A DNA stretch of 64,000 bases from CAWAWP01 sp963841205 (GCA_963841205.1 CAWJCH010000014.1:248001-312000); one strand, 5' to 3'; positions 9,585 to 18,564 are shown, counted from the first letter of the stretch. Program-made: numbers and translations. The notes: a model not told the origin generated them from the sequence alone.

Positions 9585-10034
9585 GATACGCGGCTGGTAG
9601 TGCACGAGTCCTTCGTTTCTCTTGCTAAGCGTAGGTACGGCTTGGGGTGACACCCAAATAGTACGGCACCACGATAAAGACAACATTACACGGTTGCGGT
9701 ATTGAAGGCCGAACATCGTAAAATTTGATTAGATGATTTCGCTGCAGGCGGTATGGCACCTGGCTCTACCGTATCGGAGTCGGTCCGCATGCTGGGGCGA
9801 CCAACGATTTAGGTCGCGCAGAGCGTGCACCTCGTGCTACCACAATCGCGGCGATGGCGTATAGCGAACGGCGATTCGCACGAGGCGGGATACACGTGTT
9901 ATACCCGGTTGTGTTACGCCGTTGTGGTGTGAAGGCCGTTGCCCCGCAGCCAGATCCCCCGTCTTACCCGGTTGATTGATCAGGTGGAAGCAATCTAGTA
10001 GCATGGAGGCACTCACTCGTAAGGGAGCGGTTGA
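9585..10034. other. Intergenic region between divergent genes
   Basis: About 450 bases between the SGNH lipoprotein gene (minus) and the small membrane protein gene (plus). It must hold both promoters. No convincing ORF, repeat or RNA was seen. It is more AT-rich around 9650-9740 than the flanks. Confidence 0.5.
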
Positions 10035-10523
10035 ATGACGAACTGGCAACGGATACCGGGAGACGCCAACGACCGCGATGTCGCGCGTGCGCTCGTTGTC
10101 CTGCTCGTGGTCCTGGTGGTGGCGATCCCAAGCTACTTCGAGGTGGTGCAGCCTGTTCTTCAGGGCGACGCGCCTGCAGCCGCGATGCGCCAGATGTGTG
10201 CGGACGAACGGCAGCAGGACTACGTGGCGGTGTATGCGCTGCTGTCGTCATCCTTCATTCAGCAGTACGAGCTCACCGAAGCCACATTCGTGCAGTCGCA
10301 GCAAGGGCGCGACAAAGGGTATGGTCCCGTGGTCGCCTGTGCCATCGTGGGGCGTGACTATGGGTTGTCGATGTGGAATACGGGCGCGGTGTTCACGGTC
10401 ACGGTCACGCTCAACGACGGCCCTAACCCGTCTAGCGACACTGGTCCCATCGAGCTGGTGGATGAGCACGGCTGGAAGATCAGCTACGAGGGCATCGACG
10501 ATGTGCTCTACCTCGCCGGGTAG
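10035..10523 (+). CDS. Single-span membrane-anchored protein, unknown function
   Basis: A 162-residue protein. A short cytoplasmic N-terminus is followed by one membrane span (about residues 18-36) and an extracytoplasmic domain of about 120 residues. The pattern MRQMCADERQQDYVAVYALLSSSFIQQY resembles NTF2-like/DUF4878-type lumazine-like extracytoplasmic domains. The preceding AAGGGAGCGG provides a ribosome binding site. No enzyme motif is visible. The family resemblance is weak and stated as inference. Confidence 0.7.
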   Translation: MTNWQRIPGDANDRDVARALVVLLVVLVVAIPSYFEVVQPVLQGDAPAAAMRQMCADERQQDYVAVYALLSSSFIQQYELTEATFVQSQQGRDKGYGPVVACAIVGRDYGLSMWNTGAVFTVTVTLNDGPNPSSDTGPIELVDEHGWKISYEGIDDVLYLAG

Positions 10524-10618
10524 TGGATCGTGCTCCGGTGCCAGCCCGATCTCCTGGTACCGTGCGGCCATGTGCCCCATCTGATCCAGCCGCTCGCCCT
10601 CGGCATCCTGAACGCCGC

Positions 10619-10652
10619 CTGCTCGTCTGTGGCGCGACCTACAGACGAGCAG
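10619..10652. terminator. Perfect 12-bp stem hairpin after the membrane-protein gene
   Basis: CTGCTCGTCTGT pairs perfectly with ACAGACGAGCAG around a 10-base loop. It lies about 100 bases after the stop at 10523 and 8 bases before the left end of the IS5-type element. There is no T-run, so it may be a processing or transcription-blocking stem rather than a classical terminator. Confidence 0.5.
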
Positions 10653-10699
10653 AAACCCTCAGAACGTGTTTGGCAATACAGGTAGAACCTGTCGACTGC

Positions 10700-11260
10700 T
10701 TACTCTGGGGACGCTTCTATGCTGTCAGAGTCATCCTTCGCACGCGCGACCCAGCTGGGGCCAGCCTGGATCGCGTGCTGCCCCAAGAAGAGCTGCAGTT
10801 GGGCCGCATGTTCCTGGACGTGGCGCAAGTTGTACAGTTGTAACTCCAAGTAGGTGAAGTCCTTCCCCTTCGCCCAGGGAGGGTCGAGCGGTTGGCGCGC
10901 CTGCTCCTGGGTCAGTCCCCCCAGCACGGCCTGGCCTTTCTGGCGCGCATAGGCGAGATAGGCGAGCAGTTCATCCTTCGTATAGGGGCGTTCGGGTAGC
11001 GCTCCTGCGGGGTCCAGCTCCGCCATGGTGAAGGGAGCTGGGGGGGCGAACCCCTCCAGGGTGGCCGAGAGATATAAGTCCAGCCAGAAGAGCGCATGAT
11101 AGGGAACGTACCAGAATTCCACCTCCTGCGACGGGTCGGACAGGTCATGCCAGACGGGCTGGCGCCAGAGGGAATCGGGGCAGGCCAGCAGAGCGTTTTC
11201 CAGCATGTCAATCGCCGCGCCAAATTGCCACCACAGGGCGTTGCTCCACCACGTCTCCAT
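10700..11260 (-). CDS. DinB-superfamily protein
   Basis: A 186-residue protein. ATG 11260 is chosen because GAGAGGAG lies 8 bases upstream and the protein then begins METWWSNALWWQF, the usual first helix. The DinB four-helix fold is suggested by the metal-binding histidine triad: one His in YHALFWLD and two in NLRHVQEHAAQL. Family members bind metals and include thiol-dependent transferases (mycothiol- or bacillithiol-dependent). The exact chemistry here is unknown. It is transcribed in the same direction as the IS transposase that precedes it and lies within that element's inverted ends. Confidence 0.85.
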   Translation of the reverse strand: METWWSNALWWQFGAAIDMLENALLACPDSLWRQPVWHDLSDPSQEVEFWYVPYHALFWLDLYLSATLEGFAPPAPFTMAELDPAGALPERPYTKDELLAYLAYARQKGQAVLGGLTQEQARQPLDPPWAKGKDFTYLELQLYNLRHVQEHAAQLQLFLGQHAIQAGPSWVARAKDDSDSIEASPE

Positions 11261-11345
11261 GTACGCGCTCCTCTCAGAGGCCTTCTCCTTCAGTTCGCAG
11301 CTCGCTTCTAGTATACGCGCTGACCCATGGCGCGGCTGGCCGAGG

Positions 11346-12161
11346 TCATGGATGACATACACCCCCCAGCGGTCTGTGATGAGCCAGCCGTCGAACCAGC
11401 AAGCGCGTCGCCGCGAGCCCGATGAGGGTCTCGCTCGTCTGTACCTTCCGCTCATCGTCTTTGGCCAACGGCCGGTTGCGATTCAACCAAGCGAAACCGC
11501 GTTCGACAATCCAGCGGCGGGATAGAACGGAGAAGCCACGCAGCCCTGGCCTGCGCTCCACCACCTCCAGATCCCAGTCGCCCTGGGCGTGACACCAGTC
11601 CGCCAACTCGTGGCCACGATAGGCCGCGTCAGCCCAGATCTTCTTCAGCCTGGGAACAAAGTAGTGCAGTCCAGCTAGCAGTCGACGGGCGCCATGGGTG
11701 TCGTGCAGGTCGGCGGGGGTGACGGAAACGGACATCGGCAGGCCCAAGGTATCGACCAGCAGGTGACGTTTTCTGCCTTTGACGCATCGGTAGGCGTCGT
11801 ACCCGCGGACGCTAGCCGACTCCTCGACGGTCTTCACGCTCTGGCTGTCCATGCTACCTGCGCTCGGATCCGGGTGGCGACCCACGCGCTCGCGCTCAGC
11901 GCGATGCAAAGCGGTGTAGAGCAAATGCCATCTTCCCGTGAGGCGAAAGCGCCGAAAATGATAGAACACGGTCTGCCACGGTGGGTAGTTGCACGGCAGG
12001 TAGCGCCAGGCACAGCCGGTGCGCACCAGATAGAAGATAGCGTCGAGGATACGGCGCAGCGAGTGCGTACGCGGTCTGCCTCTCTTCGACAGCGGCGGAA
12101 GATAGCGTTGCGCCCACTCCCACTCGGCGTCGGAGAGGTCGCTGGGCTATTGCGTGCTCAT
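11346..12161 (-). pseudogene. IS5-family transposase with amber codon 5
   Basis: The natural start appears to be ATG 12161, but codon 5 is TAG (12147-12149), reading MSTQ-stop-PSDLSDAEWEW. Relatives commonly have tyrosine near here. The rest is open and complete: helix-turn-helix region, RTGCAWRYLPCNYPPW, and the DDE residues in SMDSQSVKTVEE (D), IWADAAYRGHELADW (D) and RRWIVERGFAWLNRN (E). A GTG at 12026 could start a shorter protein that keeps the catalytic core but loses part of the DNA-binding domain. It is therefore either nonfunctional, started internally or read through. Confidence 0.8.
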
Positions 12162-12215
12162 GCGGCAGAGCGTACGGCGTTACGTCACGCCAGGGCTTTT
12201 TGCAAAACACGTTCT

Positions 12216-12495
12216 CACACGACGGTCTCGCCTCCTACCCTTGGAGCATGTTGCCCCGCGCAGCCGGCAGCCACCAGTGGAGCGGAGATCTATTCTCCAA
12301 CGGCACGACGCGACGGCGTATTACCCTGATTTGTCATCTTGGGATCGGGGCCAGGAAATTTCCGACATCGTGCGCCGCGAGCCACCGCAGCATGCATGCG
12401 TTAGCACTTCTGGTCCGGTGGGACGTTGCAGCGAGCACCCAAATCTCGCCTGTCCCAACATGACAGATCAGCACGCTGATGTCGTATCTCTTTCT
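12216..12495. other. Intergenic sequence between two insertion sequences
   Basis: About 280 bases without a credible gene between the IS5-type right end and the IS630 left end. Nothing else recognised. Confidence 0.5.
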
Positions 12496-13608
12496 CATAC
12501 GGAATTAGGCTGAGTGGTGGTAGGATGCGTGCGTGGTAGGATGCGTGCATGGCACGACGCATTCATCTCCGACCGCACCTGAGCATCGACCAGCTCGAAC
12601 GCCACTACCGTGGGGCCAAAGAGCCCAATGAACGGACCTGGTGGCAGATCCTGTGGCTGCTGGCGCAGGGCCGGACGGCCACCGAACTCTCCCGCGTCAC
12701 CGGGTATCGGGCGTACTGGATCGGCCAGATCGCCAAGCGCTACAACGAGGAGGGGCCGGCGGGGATGGTCAACCGTCGGCATACGACGTCCCGGCGGGCG
12801 GCTCCCGTGCTCGCGCCGGCACTGCAGGAGGAGCTGCGCGCCGCGCTGGCCGAGGCGACGGCCCGCCACGCGCCCTGGACGGGCACCGACGTGGCGGCGT
12901 GGATGGCGGCGAAGTTGGGCCGCCCGGCCTCCTACCACCTGGGCTGGAGCTATCTGGTGCGGCTCAAACACAGCCCCCAGGTCCCCCAGCCGCGGCACGC
13001 CCTGGCCGACGTGGAACAGCAAGAGACTTTCAAAAAAAGTTAAGGCCGCTCGTGCAGGCGGTGGCGACCGTCTTCCCCCAGGCCACTGTCGAGCTGTGGG
13101 CGACCGACGAGCACCGCATCGGGCTGAAGCCGCTCCTGCGCCGGGTCTGGGCGCCGAAGGGGCAGCGACCAGTCGCCATTGTCCAACACCGCTACGCCTG
13201 GCGCTATCTGGTCGGGTTCGTTCATCCCGCCTCGGGCCGGACGCTCTTCCACCTCGCCACGACCGTCAACACCCCGACCTTTGAGGTCGAGTTAGCCGCC
13301 TTCGCCCGCGCCGTCGGGGGCCAGCTCCACCAAGCAGATCGTGCTGGTCCTGGATCGCGCGGGGTGGCATGCCAGCGTCCGCCTGCGCGTGCCGGAGCAC
13401 CTGCATCTGCTCTTCCTGCCCCCGTATTCGCCCGAACTCCAACCCGCCGAACACCTTTGGCCGCTCACCAATGCCTGCCTCGTCAACCGCCACTTTGCCA
13501 GCCTCGACGAGTTGGAGGATGCCCAACTGGCGCATTGTGCTGCCCTCCAGGCGCAGCCCGCGCGCATTCGCTCCACCACCTGCTTCCATTGGTGGCCGAA
13601 GCAACTCC
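12496..13608 (+). mobile_element. IS630-family element, right end lost
   Basis: The probable left end is CATACGGAATTAGGCTGAG (12496-12514). It resembles the end seen beside the related IS630 fragment at 32196. A perfect 16-bp tandem duplication (12517-12532 and 12533-12548) sits immediately before the start codon. At the right, the sequence after the transposase C-terminus (about 13608) switches abruptly to an IS200/IS605-type right end, so the IS630 right terminus was removed by another element. Confidence 0.6.
12549..13608 (+). pseudogene. IS630-family transposase, two frame changes
   Basis: Residues MARRIHLRPHLSIDQLERHY begin a helix-turn-helix domain in frame with ATG 12549. The frame ends at TAA 13041. 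Reading continues in the -1 frame from an A7 run (13032-13038), giving FKKKLRPLVQAVATVFPQATVELWATDEHRIGLKP with the first catalytic Asp. A slip on A7 is the usual way IS630 elements fuse their two halves. A second change is needed at a G5 run (13316-13320), where one extra G would explain the break before KQIVLVLDRAGWHAS (second Asp). The end LPPYSPELQPAEHLW holds the Glu. The first break may be programmed; the second looks like a mutation. Confidence 0.8.
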
Positions 13609-13932
13609 TTGACCACTCCCCACGGCTGAAGCCGGGGGATTCTTGGGCTGACCACCGCTCACCTAGCGAGCTAGGAGCGTCGTACACGGTCCTGTCGTGG
13701 CCCGAAGCCACCTCCACACGCGTACCTTCCCGCAGGCCCTGCGGTAGGGCGTACGTATCGCACACCTGGTCGTTTGGTGTCCGGTGGTCGGGAGCGCCTG
13801 ACGGCGCGCGGCGTTTCCTCCCCATGGCTCAAGCCAGGGGTCTTCACGCCGCGCGAGCTGATAAACGACGTGGACCGAGGCTAAGGTAGTATCAGTTCCC
13901 AGGCCGCCCACTGCCAGGATCCGTCGCGACAC
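13609..13932 (-). mobile_element. Right-end remnant of an IS200/IS605 (TnpB) element
   Basis: On the minus strand this stretch contains a coding remnant (DPWLEPWGGNAARR) like TnpB C-terminal tails. A hairpin at 13820-13840 (CCCC-ATGGCTCAAGCCA-GGGG) follows, then a second hairpin at 13618-13638 (CCCC-ACGGCTGAAGCCG-GGGG). The strand ends in GGTCAA (last base 13609), the type of cleavage site found at IS200/IS605 right ends. This is the region that specifies the guide (omega) RNA in TnpB elements. No tnpA or full tnpB is attached. It truncates the IS630 element. Confidence 0.5.
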
Positions 13933-14081
13933 ACCAGTTTCAAGCTTTTTGAGTTGCCCATCTCAGCCCTCCTCACGGTCACGACGTGTCACGCGTGACA
14001 GTGAAGCACAGAGCAGGCTGGCGGCAGATACCGGTGGGCCGAAATTCCCGCCTCGCGCGTGTGATCGCGTGACTTGTGCAC

Positions 14082-14119
14082 ACAAAGACGGCTCCCCGCT
14101 GTGAGGGAGCCGTCTTTGT
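14082..14119. terminator. Perfect 15-bp stem terminator hairpin
   Basis: ACAAAGACGGCTCCC pairs perfectly with GGGAGCCGTCTTTGT around an 8-base loop, with A/T-rich stem ends on both strands. It lies 66 bases beyond the stop of the ABM-domain gene (minus strand), where a bidirectional rho-independent terminator would be expected. Confidence 0.8.
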
Positions 14120-14184
14120 CGTCTTGGTACCTGGTCGGCCGAGCGCTCCGAGCGCATGCAGTCGCCAGGACCAGAGGCGAGTGG

Positions 14185-14529
14185 TTAGGCGCGCGCACCG
14201 GACACGGGAGCCTGCGACGAGTAGGTCTTGAGATCACTCGTGAGGGTGAAGAACGGAAGCTCGCCGACGTGGCCCTGGGCGGAGGCGACCAGTTGGCTGG
14301 CATCTCCCTTGATCCACTTGTCGAACCGATTCATCGACTGCTCGGCCTGATCGCGCGTCTGCCAGATGGCGATGGGGACCACGGTGGACTCGCCGGCCTT
14401 GGCGACGGTGTACGCCACGAAGCCGGTCTCTTTACGCGCAATCGGGAGCAAGTCGGTCTCGATTTTACGCACGAGGTCGCGCATCTGTCCGGACTTGGCG
14501 GTGATCGTTTCGACCGTTGTGTACTGCAA
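14185..14529 (-). CDS. Antibiotic-biosynthesis-monooxygenase (ABM) fold protein
   Basis: A 114-residue single-domain protein. The pattern of strand-helix-strand with MQYTTVETITAKSGQMRDLVRKI, then GFVAYTVAKAG and PIAIWQTRDQAEQSM, is the dimeric alpha-beta barrel of ABM/YgiN-like proteins. These act as cofactor-free oxygenases or heme-degrading enzymes. The start must be TTG 14529, because no ATG or GTG precedes the first beta strand; the next ATG (residue 16) would remove it. The transcript probably ends at the hairpin 14082-14119. Confidence 0.75.
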   Translation of the reverse strand: MQYTTVETITAKSGQMRDLVRKIETDLLPIARKETGFVAYTVAKAGESTVVPIAIWQTRDQAEQSMNRFDKWIKGDASQLVASAQGHVGELPFFTLTSDLKTYSSQAPVSGARA

Positions 14530-14747
14530 GATCGTCTCGGTTCTAGTCCAGCACGGCCGTCATCAAGAGCACGTCCAGCGGTGGGCGCGCCAGAACGGGT
14601 GCGGGAGCACTCCCATCAACACACACAGTGTATCTTATGTCAAGTTTGCAGCCGCATAAAAAATGTTGCGTGGTCGAGGTATTACCACATTATTAATCGA
14701 ATTCCTGCGGGGGGGGGCTGGCCGTCGAAGCACGCAGCCCCCCACGC

Positions 14748-15377
14748 CTACATGCGGCTGAGTACCTGCTGGCAGACCTGCGTCAATGGCGCCTGCAACG
14801 ACGCTGCGGGTGGTGCGCCCGTGCCGAGCACGGTGCATGAGATGTAGACGGGGCCGGTGGTGGTGTCTAGCAGATCCTCCCAAATACCCTTGCCGATCGG
14901 GGCAGATTCGCTGACGTAGAGCGCTTGATCGCCCACGCCCGTGACCGTCGTCTTCGTGACCTTCGCGCCCGGCTCGGCCTGTACCTTCGCAAGCTCCTGC
15001 GTCACCACGGCGTCGAGCGAGGTGCCCTGCGGGAAGGGCTCGAAGAGTACCGTGACGACCGCCTTCAGTTCGGCGTACTGCCAGTTGCACGAGCCGCCTT
15101 TCCCGCCCGTGTTCACTTGGATGGTGGTCGCTGGCGTCGCTGGTTGCATGATCTGGTTGGCCTCGGCGAGGGACATCAAACCGGTGTAATAGGCGACGGA
15201 GAGCGTCGGCACGCCCGTCGGCGGGGCCTTCGGCGCGGTCGTCGCCTGTGCGGTCGGCGTGCCGCTCCCGCCCTGTCCGGTGCTCGTCCCCCCGCAGGCC
15301 GCCAGCGCTCCTGCCAGTGCGATCAGGCCCGCCATGGCCAGTGCACGTAGCGCGCGATCTCGTCGGAACGTGCCCAC
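14748..15377 (-). CDS. Lipoprotein of unknown function
   Basis: A 209-residue protein. GTG 15377 is preferred because GAGGAG lies 9 bases upstream and leaves a compact signal peptide ending in lipobox LAGALAAC. A low-complexity Gly/Thr/Pro linker (about residues 28-52) follows. A globular domain then contains two cysteines that could pair (GSCNWQY and YISCTVLG). No catalytic motif is visible. An IS630 element has inserted 64 bases upstream of the start (TA at 15441), so the natural promoter may have been displaced. Confidence 0.75.
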   Translation of the reverse strand: MGTFRRDRALRALAMAGLIALAGALAACGGTSTGQGGSGTPTAQATTAPKAPPTGVPTLSVAYYTGLMSLAEANQIMQPATPATTIQVNTGGKGGSCNWQYAELKAVVTVLFEPFPQGTSLDAVVTQELAKVQAEPGAKVTKTTVTGVGDQALYVSESAPIGKGIWEDLLDTTTGPVYISCTVLGTGAPPAASLQAPLTQVCQQVLSRM

Positions 15378-15442
15378 CCTCACGATCTCCTCGTGGCCGA
15401 AGCGGCGCGACGCCCTGCCCGTCACCAGAGCCGCTCCCACTA

Positions 15443-16653
15443 GTGCGCCGTTCGTGAATGGTGGTCCAGATAGTGCAGGGAGCAGGGGCGAGGAGGTGTC
15501 CGATGCCCAAGCTCCTGCAGGCGCGGCCAGCCGTGGACGCGCGCGAGGCCCGTCAGGTGCGCAAACTGGCGACGAGTAGCCATGCCCCGGCCGACTGGAT
15601 CGTCCACGCCAAGATGATTGCGGGCAGTTGGGACGGCGCCCGCACCAGCACGATTGCGGCCGAGTTGGGCTGCCACCCGCAGACGGTGCGCGAGCGGTTC
15701 CACGCCTTCAACGAGCGGGGCCTGGAAGGGCTGGGCCTGCGGCCGGGGGGTGGACGCAAGCCGCGCCTGACCGAGCTGGAGCGCAGCACGATCCTCGCCC
15801 TGGTGAAGACCATCCCGCCCGGCAAGCCGGGCTACGCGCGCACGGGGGCGTTCGAGGCCGAGGATGAGCGCGCGGCAGCGCCGGCCGAGTGGACCTTGGA
15901 CACGCTGACGGCTGCGGCCCGCGCCCGCGGCATCCACGTGGCGCGCAGCCAAGTGCGCTGCATCTTCCGGCGCGAAGGCGTGCGCTGGCGTCGCACGCCT
16001 CCTTGGGCCACCAGCACGGATCCCGACTTCGTCCCAAAAGGGCCCAGATCGTCGCCTGCTCCACCGACCCACCGGCGGGCGCGACGGTCCTCTGCCTCGA
16101 TGCATTGGGGCCGGTGACGCCCCGGACCTTCCCTCCCGCCCCAGGGTGGTCACCCGATGGACACCGCAGCAAGGCCCAGCTGGCGTATGGGCGCGGCACC
16201 GACAAGGTCTGGGTCTACGGTGCCCTCCGGGTCCAGGACGGGCAGGTCCTCACCCAGACGGCACTCGCGCGCCATACCACCGGCTCTCTGGCCCTGCTCA
16301 CCGCCGTAGCGCAGGCCAACCCGGTCGGAGATCTCTATCTCATCGCCGACAACCGCTCGAGTCACACCAGTCCACCCATCCAGGACTGGCTTGCCAAGCA
16401 CCGGCGGGTGCACCCCCTCCCCCTTCCGGTGGGCGCCTCCTGGCTCAACCTGATCGAAGGCTGGTGGCGCATCTTTCGGCGCAAAGCCTTCGCGGGCCAG
16501 GACTTCGCCAAGCACCAGGACCTGGCCGTCGCCACACGGCTCGCGACCCAGCACCTCAATGCCCACGCCCGTCCCTGGATCTGGGGGCGCCCACCACCGC
16601 CGCACCGCACGCTCCGTCGCCGGTTCGTGTACTGCCTTTGACGAACGGAGCAC
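15443..16653 (+). mobile_element. Complete IS630-family element flanked by TA
   Basis: The inverted ends are GTGCGCCGTTCGTGAATGG at 15443 and the complement of 16635-16653, GTGCTCCGTTCGTCAAAGG (15 of 19 identical). Both ends are flanked by the TA dinucleotide that IS630/Tc1 elements duplicate (15441-15442 and 16654-16655). The length of 1211 bp is usual. It contains one transposase read through a -1 frameshift. Confidence 0.9.
15503..16641 (+). CDS. IS630-family transposase with -1 frameshift signal
   Basis: ATG 15503 follows GAGGAGGT. The first frame encodes the helix-turn-helix half (TSTIAAELGCHPQTVRERFHAF) up to VPKG. At 16033-16039 the heptamer C CCA AAA sits exactly in the X-XXY-YYZ phase, so a -1 shift gives PKRAQIVACSTDPPAGATVLCLDALGP with the first catalytic Asp. 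LIADNRSSH (second Asp) and NLIEGWWRIFRRK (Glu) follow. The product is about 379 residues, a normal length. Coordinates cover both frames. The slippery site makes programmed frameshifting more likely than damage. Confidence 0.85.
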
Positions 16654-16720
16654 TAGGGTCTGTCTGACGAATCGCCGGTGATGTGCTACCCTCGTGTGAG
16701 TGCGAAACAGGGGGAGCGAA

Positions 16721-17589
16721 ATGGTGGGCCGAGGGGAGTTGACCGAGAGCGCGTGGGCGACGATTGAACCACTGCTACCCAGAAGCGGCAGGCGTGGTGG
16801 CCAATGGCAGGATCATCGCCGGGTCATCAAGGGCATCTTGTGGAAATTGCGTACGGGAGCGCCCTGGCGGGATCTGCCGGAGCAGTATGGACCCTGGCAG
16901 ACGTGTGCGGATCGGCTGTATCGGTGGCGACGCGAGGGGCTGTGGGATCGCCTCCTCATGCACGTGCAGACCAAATCGGATGCCGTGGGCGAGGTGGTCT
17001 GGGAGGTGAGCATCGACAGTTCCACGGCGCGTGCCCATCAGCATGCTAGTGGGGCGCGGCGGCGTCGCAGTCGGGCGGACGAAAAAAAGGGATCTCTCAC
17101 CCAGCCGACGAGGGGCTGGGACGCAGCCGCGGAGGGCTGACCACCAAGTTCCATCTCGCCTGTGACGGCCGCAGGCGACCCCTCTCCATTGTCATCACGC
17201 CAGGACAGCGGCATGACAGCACGCAACTGCAAGCCGTCTTGGACGGCATCCGTGTTCCCCGTGCCACAGGACGTGGACGACCATGCACCCGCCCAGACCG
17301 CCTCATCGCTGACAAGGGCTACAGCTATCCGCGCTGCCGGCGCGTGCTGCGGGAGCGGCAGATCAAGCACACCATTCCAGAGCGACGCGACCAACGGGCG
17401 CAACGGGCAGCGCGACCAGGCCGTCCGCTCGTCTTCGATCCTGTCATCTACGCGCGGCGCAACGTAGTGGAACGCTGCATCAATCGGCTCAAACAGTGGC
17501 GTGGGCTGGCGACGCGCTACGAGAAGCGTGCAATTAACTACCGAGCGATGCTTGTCCTCGCTGCCATCGTCCTCTGGCTCTACGCATAA
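16721..17589 (+). CDS. IS5-family (IS427-like) transposase with A AAA AAG frameshift site
   Basis: ATG 16721 follows GGGGGAG. Frame one runs MVGRGELTESAWATIEPLLP through SIDSSTARAHQH (first catalytic Asp) to a stop at 17140. The canonical bacterial slippery heptamer A AAA AAG lies in phase at 17083-17089. A -1 shift continues GISHPADEGLGRSRGGLTTKFHL, the conserved IS427-group sequence. LIADKGYSYPRCRR (second Asp) and NVVERCINRLKQWRGLATRYEK (Glu) follow. The frameshift is thus almost certainly programmed. The fused product is about 289 residues. Confidence 0.9.
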
Positions 17590-17712
17590 TTCGTCTGCCA
17601 CCGCCTGCTACAGCTTCTCAGGCTATGCTATGGTGTCAGGCATCACGTTGGCGCCACTCCTCGCCCAGTCCATCAGCAGGCAGTGCGCCGTGCACGAAGA
17701 GAGACGACAGGC

Positions 17713-18564
17713 ATGGCAGATAACTTCGACCCTGCTGCGTCGCCGCGGCAGATCACACCTTATCTGGAGGTCAATGCGGGAGCGCAGGAACTCCTGACGG
17801 AGATCTCCGCCGTCCTCGGCGCGCAGTTCGTCGGGATGTACCTGCTGGGATCGCTGGCGCTCGGTGACTTTCATCCCAAGACCAGCGACCTCGACCTCCT
17901 CATTGTCACCACCGCCGCGCTCGCGGATGAGACGGTTGCCACGTTGCGCGAGCTTCACCAGCGCTTTGACCGCACGACATCTCCGTGGGCCAGGCACAGC
18001 GATGCCGTCTATCTTCCCCAAGCGGCGCTGCAAGAACGCGTGCCAACCGCAGAGCGATTCCCCACGCTGGAATGGCCAGGGCTGCTCGCCTTGGAGCCAC
18101 TCGAGCCTGGGTGGCCGATCCAGCGCTACACGCTACGTGAACATGGTGTGGTCGTCAGCGGCCCCGACCCGCGCACCCTGCTCGACCCCGTCCATCCTGA
18201 CGAGTTGCGGCAGGCGTCAATGGGCATTGTCGAGGAATGGCAAGAGCAGGCCCAGAGGGACCCCAGCTGGGTGGCGTGGCTGCAGGTGCGGAGCAATCAC
18301 GCCTTCGTGGCGCTGACGCTTTGTCGCCTGCTCTACACCCTCCATACTGGGTCAGTCGCCTCCAAGCCGGCGGCGGCGCGCTGGGTGGAAGGCACACTAC
18401 CAGGGCGCTTCAGCGACCTGATTCGTCGCGCAACAGGCGAAGAGCACACTACTGAGCTGGTATCGGACGATGACCTGAACGAGACCCTCGCCTTCCTTGC
18501 GTACACCAACGGGCTCTATCAGCACTGGCGTGGGTCTTCGACCGCTGAGAGGCGGGAAAAATAA
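17713..18564 (+). CDS. Aminoglycoside-nucleotidyltransferase-like protein (NTP_transf_2 plus DUF4111-like)
   Basis: A 283-residue protein from ATG 17713 (AGAGAGACGACAGG upstream). The N-terminal half has the nucleotidyltransferase signature GSLALGDFHPKTSDLDLLIV at about residues 46-65 (G-S-x-x-x-G then D-x-D metal ligands). The C-terminal half is helical, with TLCRLLYTLHTGSVASKPAAARW, as in AadA/ANT(3'')-type enzymes and DUF4111 proteins. Members adenylylate streptomycin or spectinomycin, but many homologues have no proven antibiotic activity. It lies between the transposase and the right inverted end of an IS5-superfamily element, so it is mobile cargo. Confidence 0.82.
   Translation: MADNFDPAASPRQITPYLEVNAGAQELLTEISAVLGAQFVGMYLLGSLALGDFHPKTSDLDLLIVTTAALADETVATLRELHQRFDRTTSPWARHSDAVYLPQAALQERVPTAERFPTLEWPGLLALEPLEPGWPIQRYTLREHGVVVSGPDPRTLLDPVHPDELRQASMGIVEEWQEQAQRDPSWVAWLQVRSNHAFVALTLCRLLYTLHTGSVASKPAAARWVEGTLPGRFSDLIRRATGEEHTTELVSDDDLNETLAFLAYTNGLYQHWRGSSTAERREK

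Larger units (their letters stand above)
10661..12215 (-). mobile_element. IS5-superfamily element with a DinB-like passenger gene
   Basis: The ends are an imperfect inverted repeat: AGAACGTGTTTGGCAATA at 10661-10678, and the complement of 12198-12215, which reads AGAACGTGTTTTGCAAAA (16 of 18 identical, first 11 contiguous). Between them lie a transposase reading frame (11346-12161) and, downstream on the same strand, an intact DinB-family gene (10700-11260). No better left end was found between the two genes. No target-site duplication is visible, so the ends may be slightly off or the insertion old. If the boundaries hold, the DinB-like gene is cargo of the element. Confidence 0.6.

Noticed and set aside
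12517..12548. Two 16-bp direct repeats considered as a CRISPR or iteron array
   Set aside because: Only two units in tandem without spacers, directly before an IS start codon; a simple tandem duplication.
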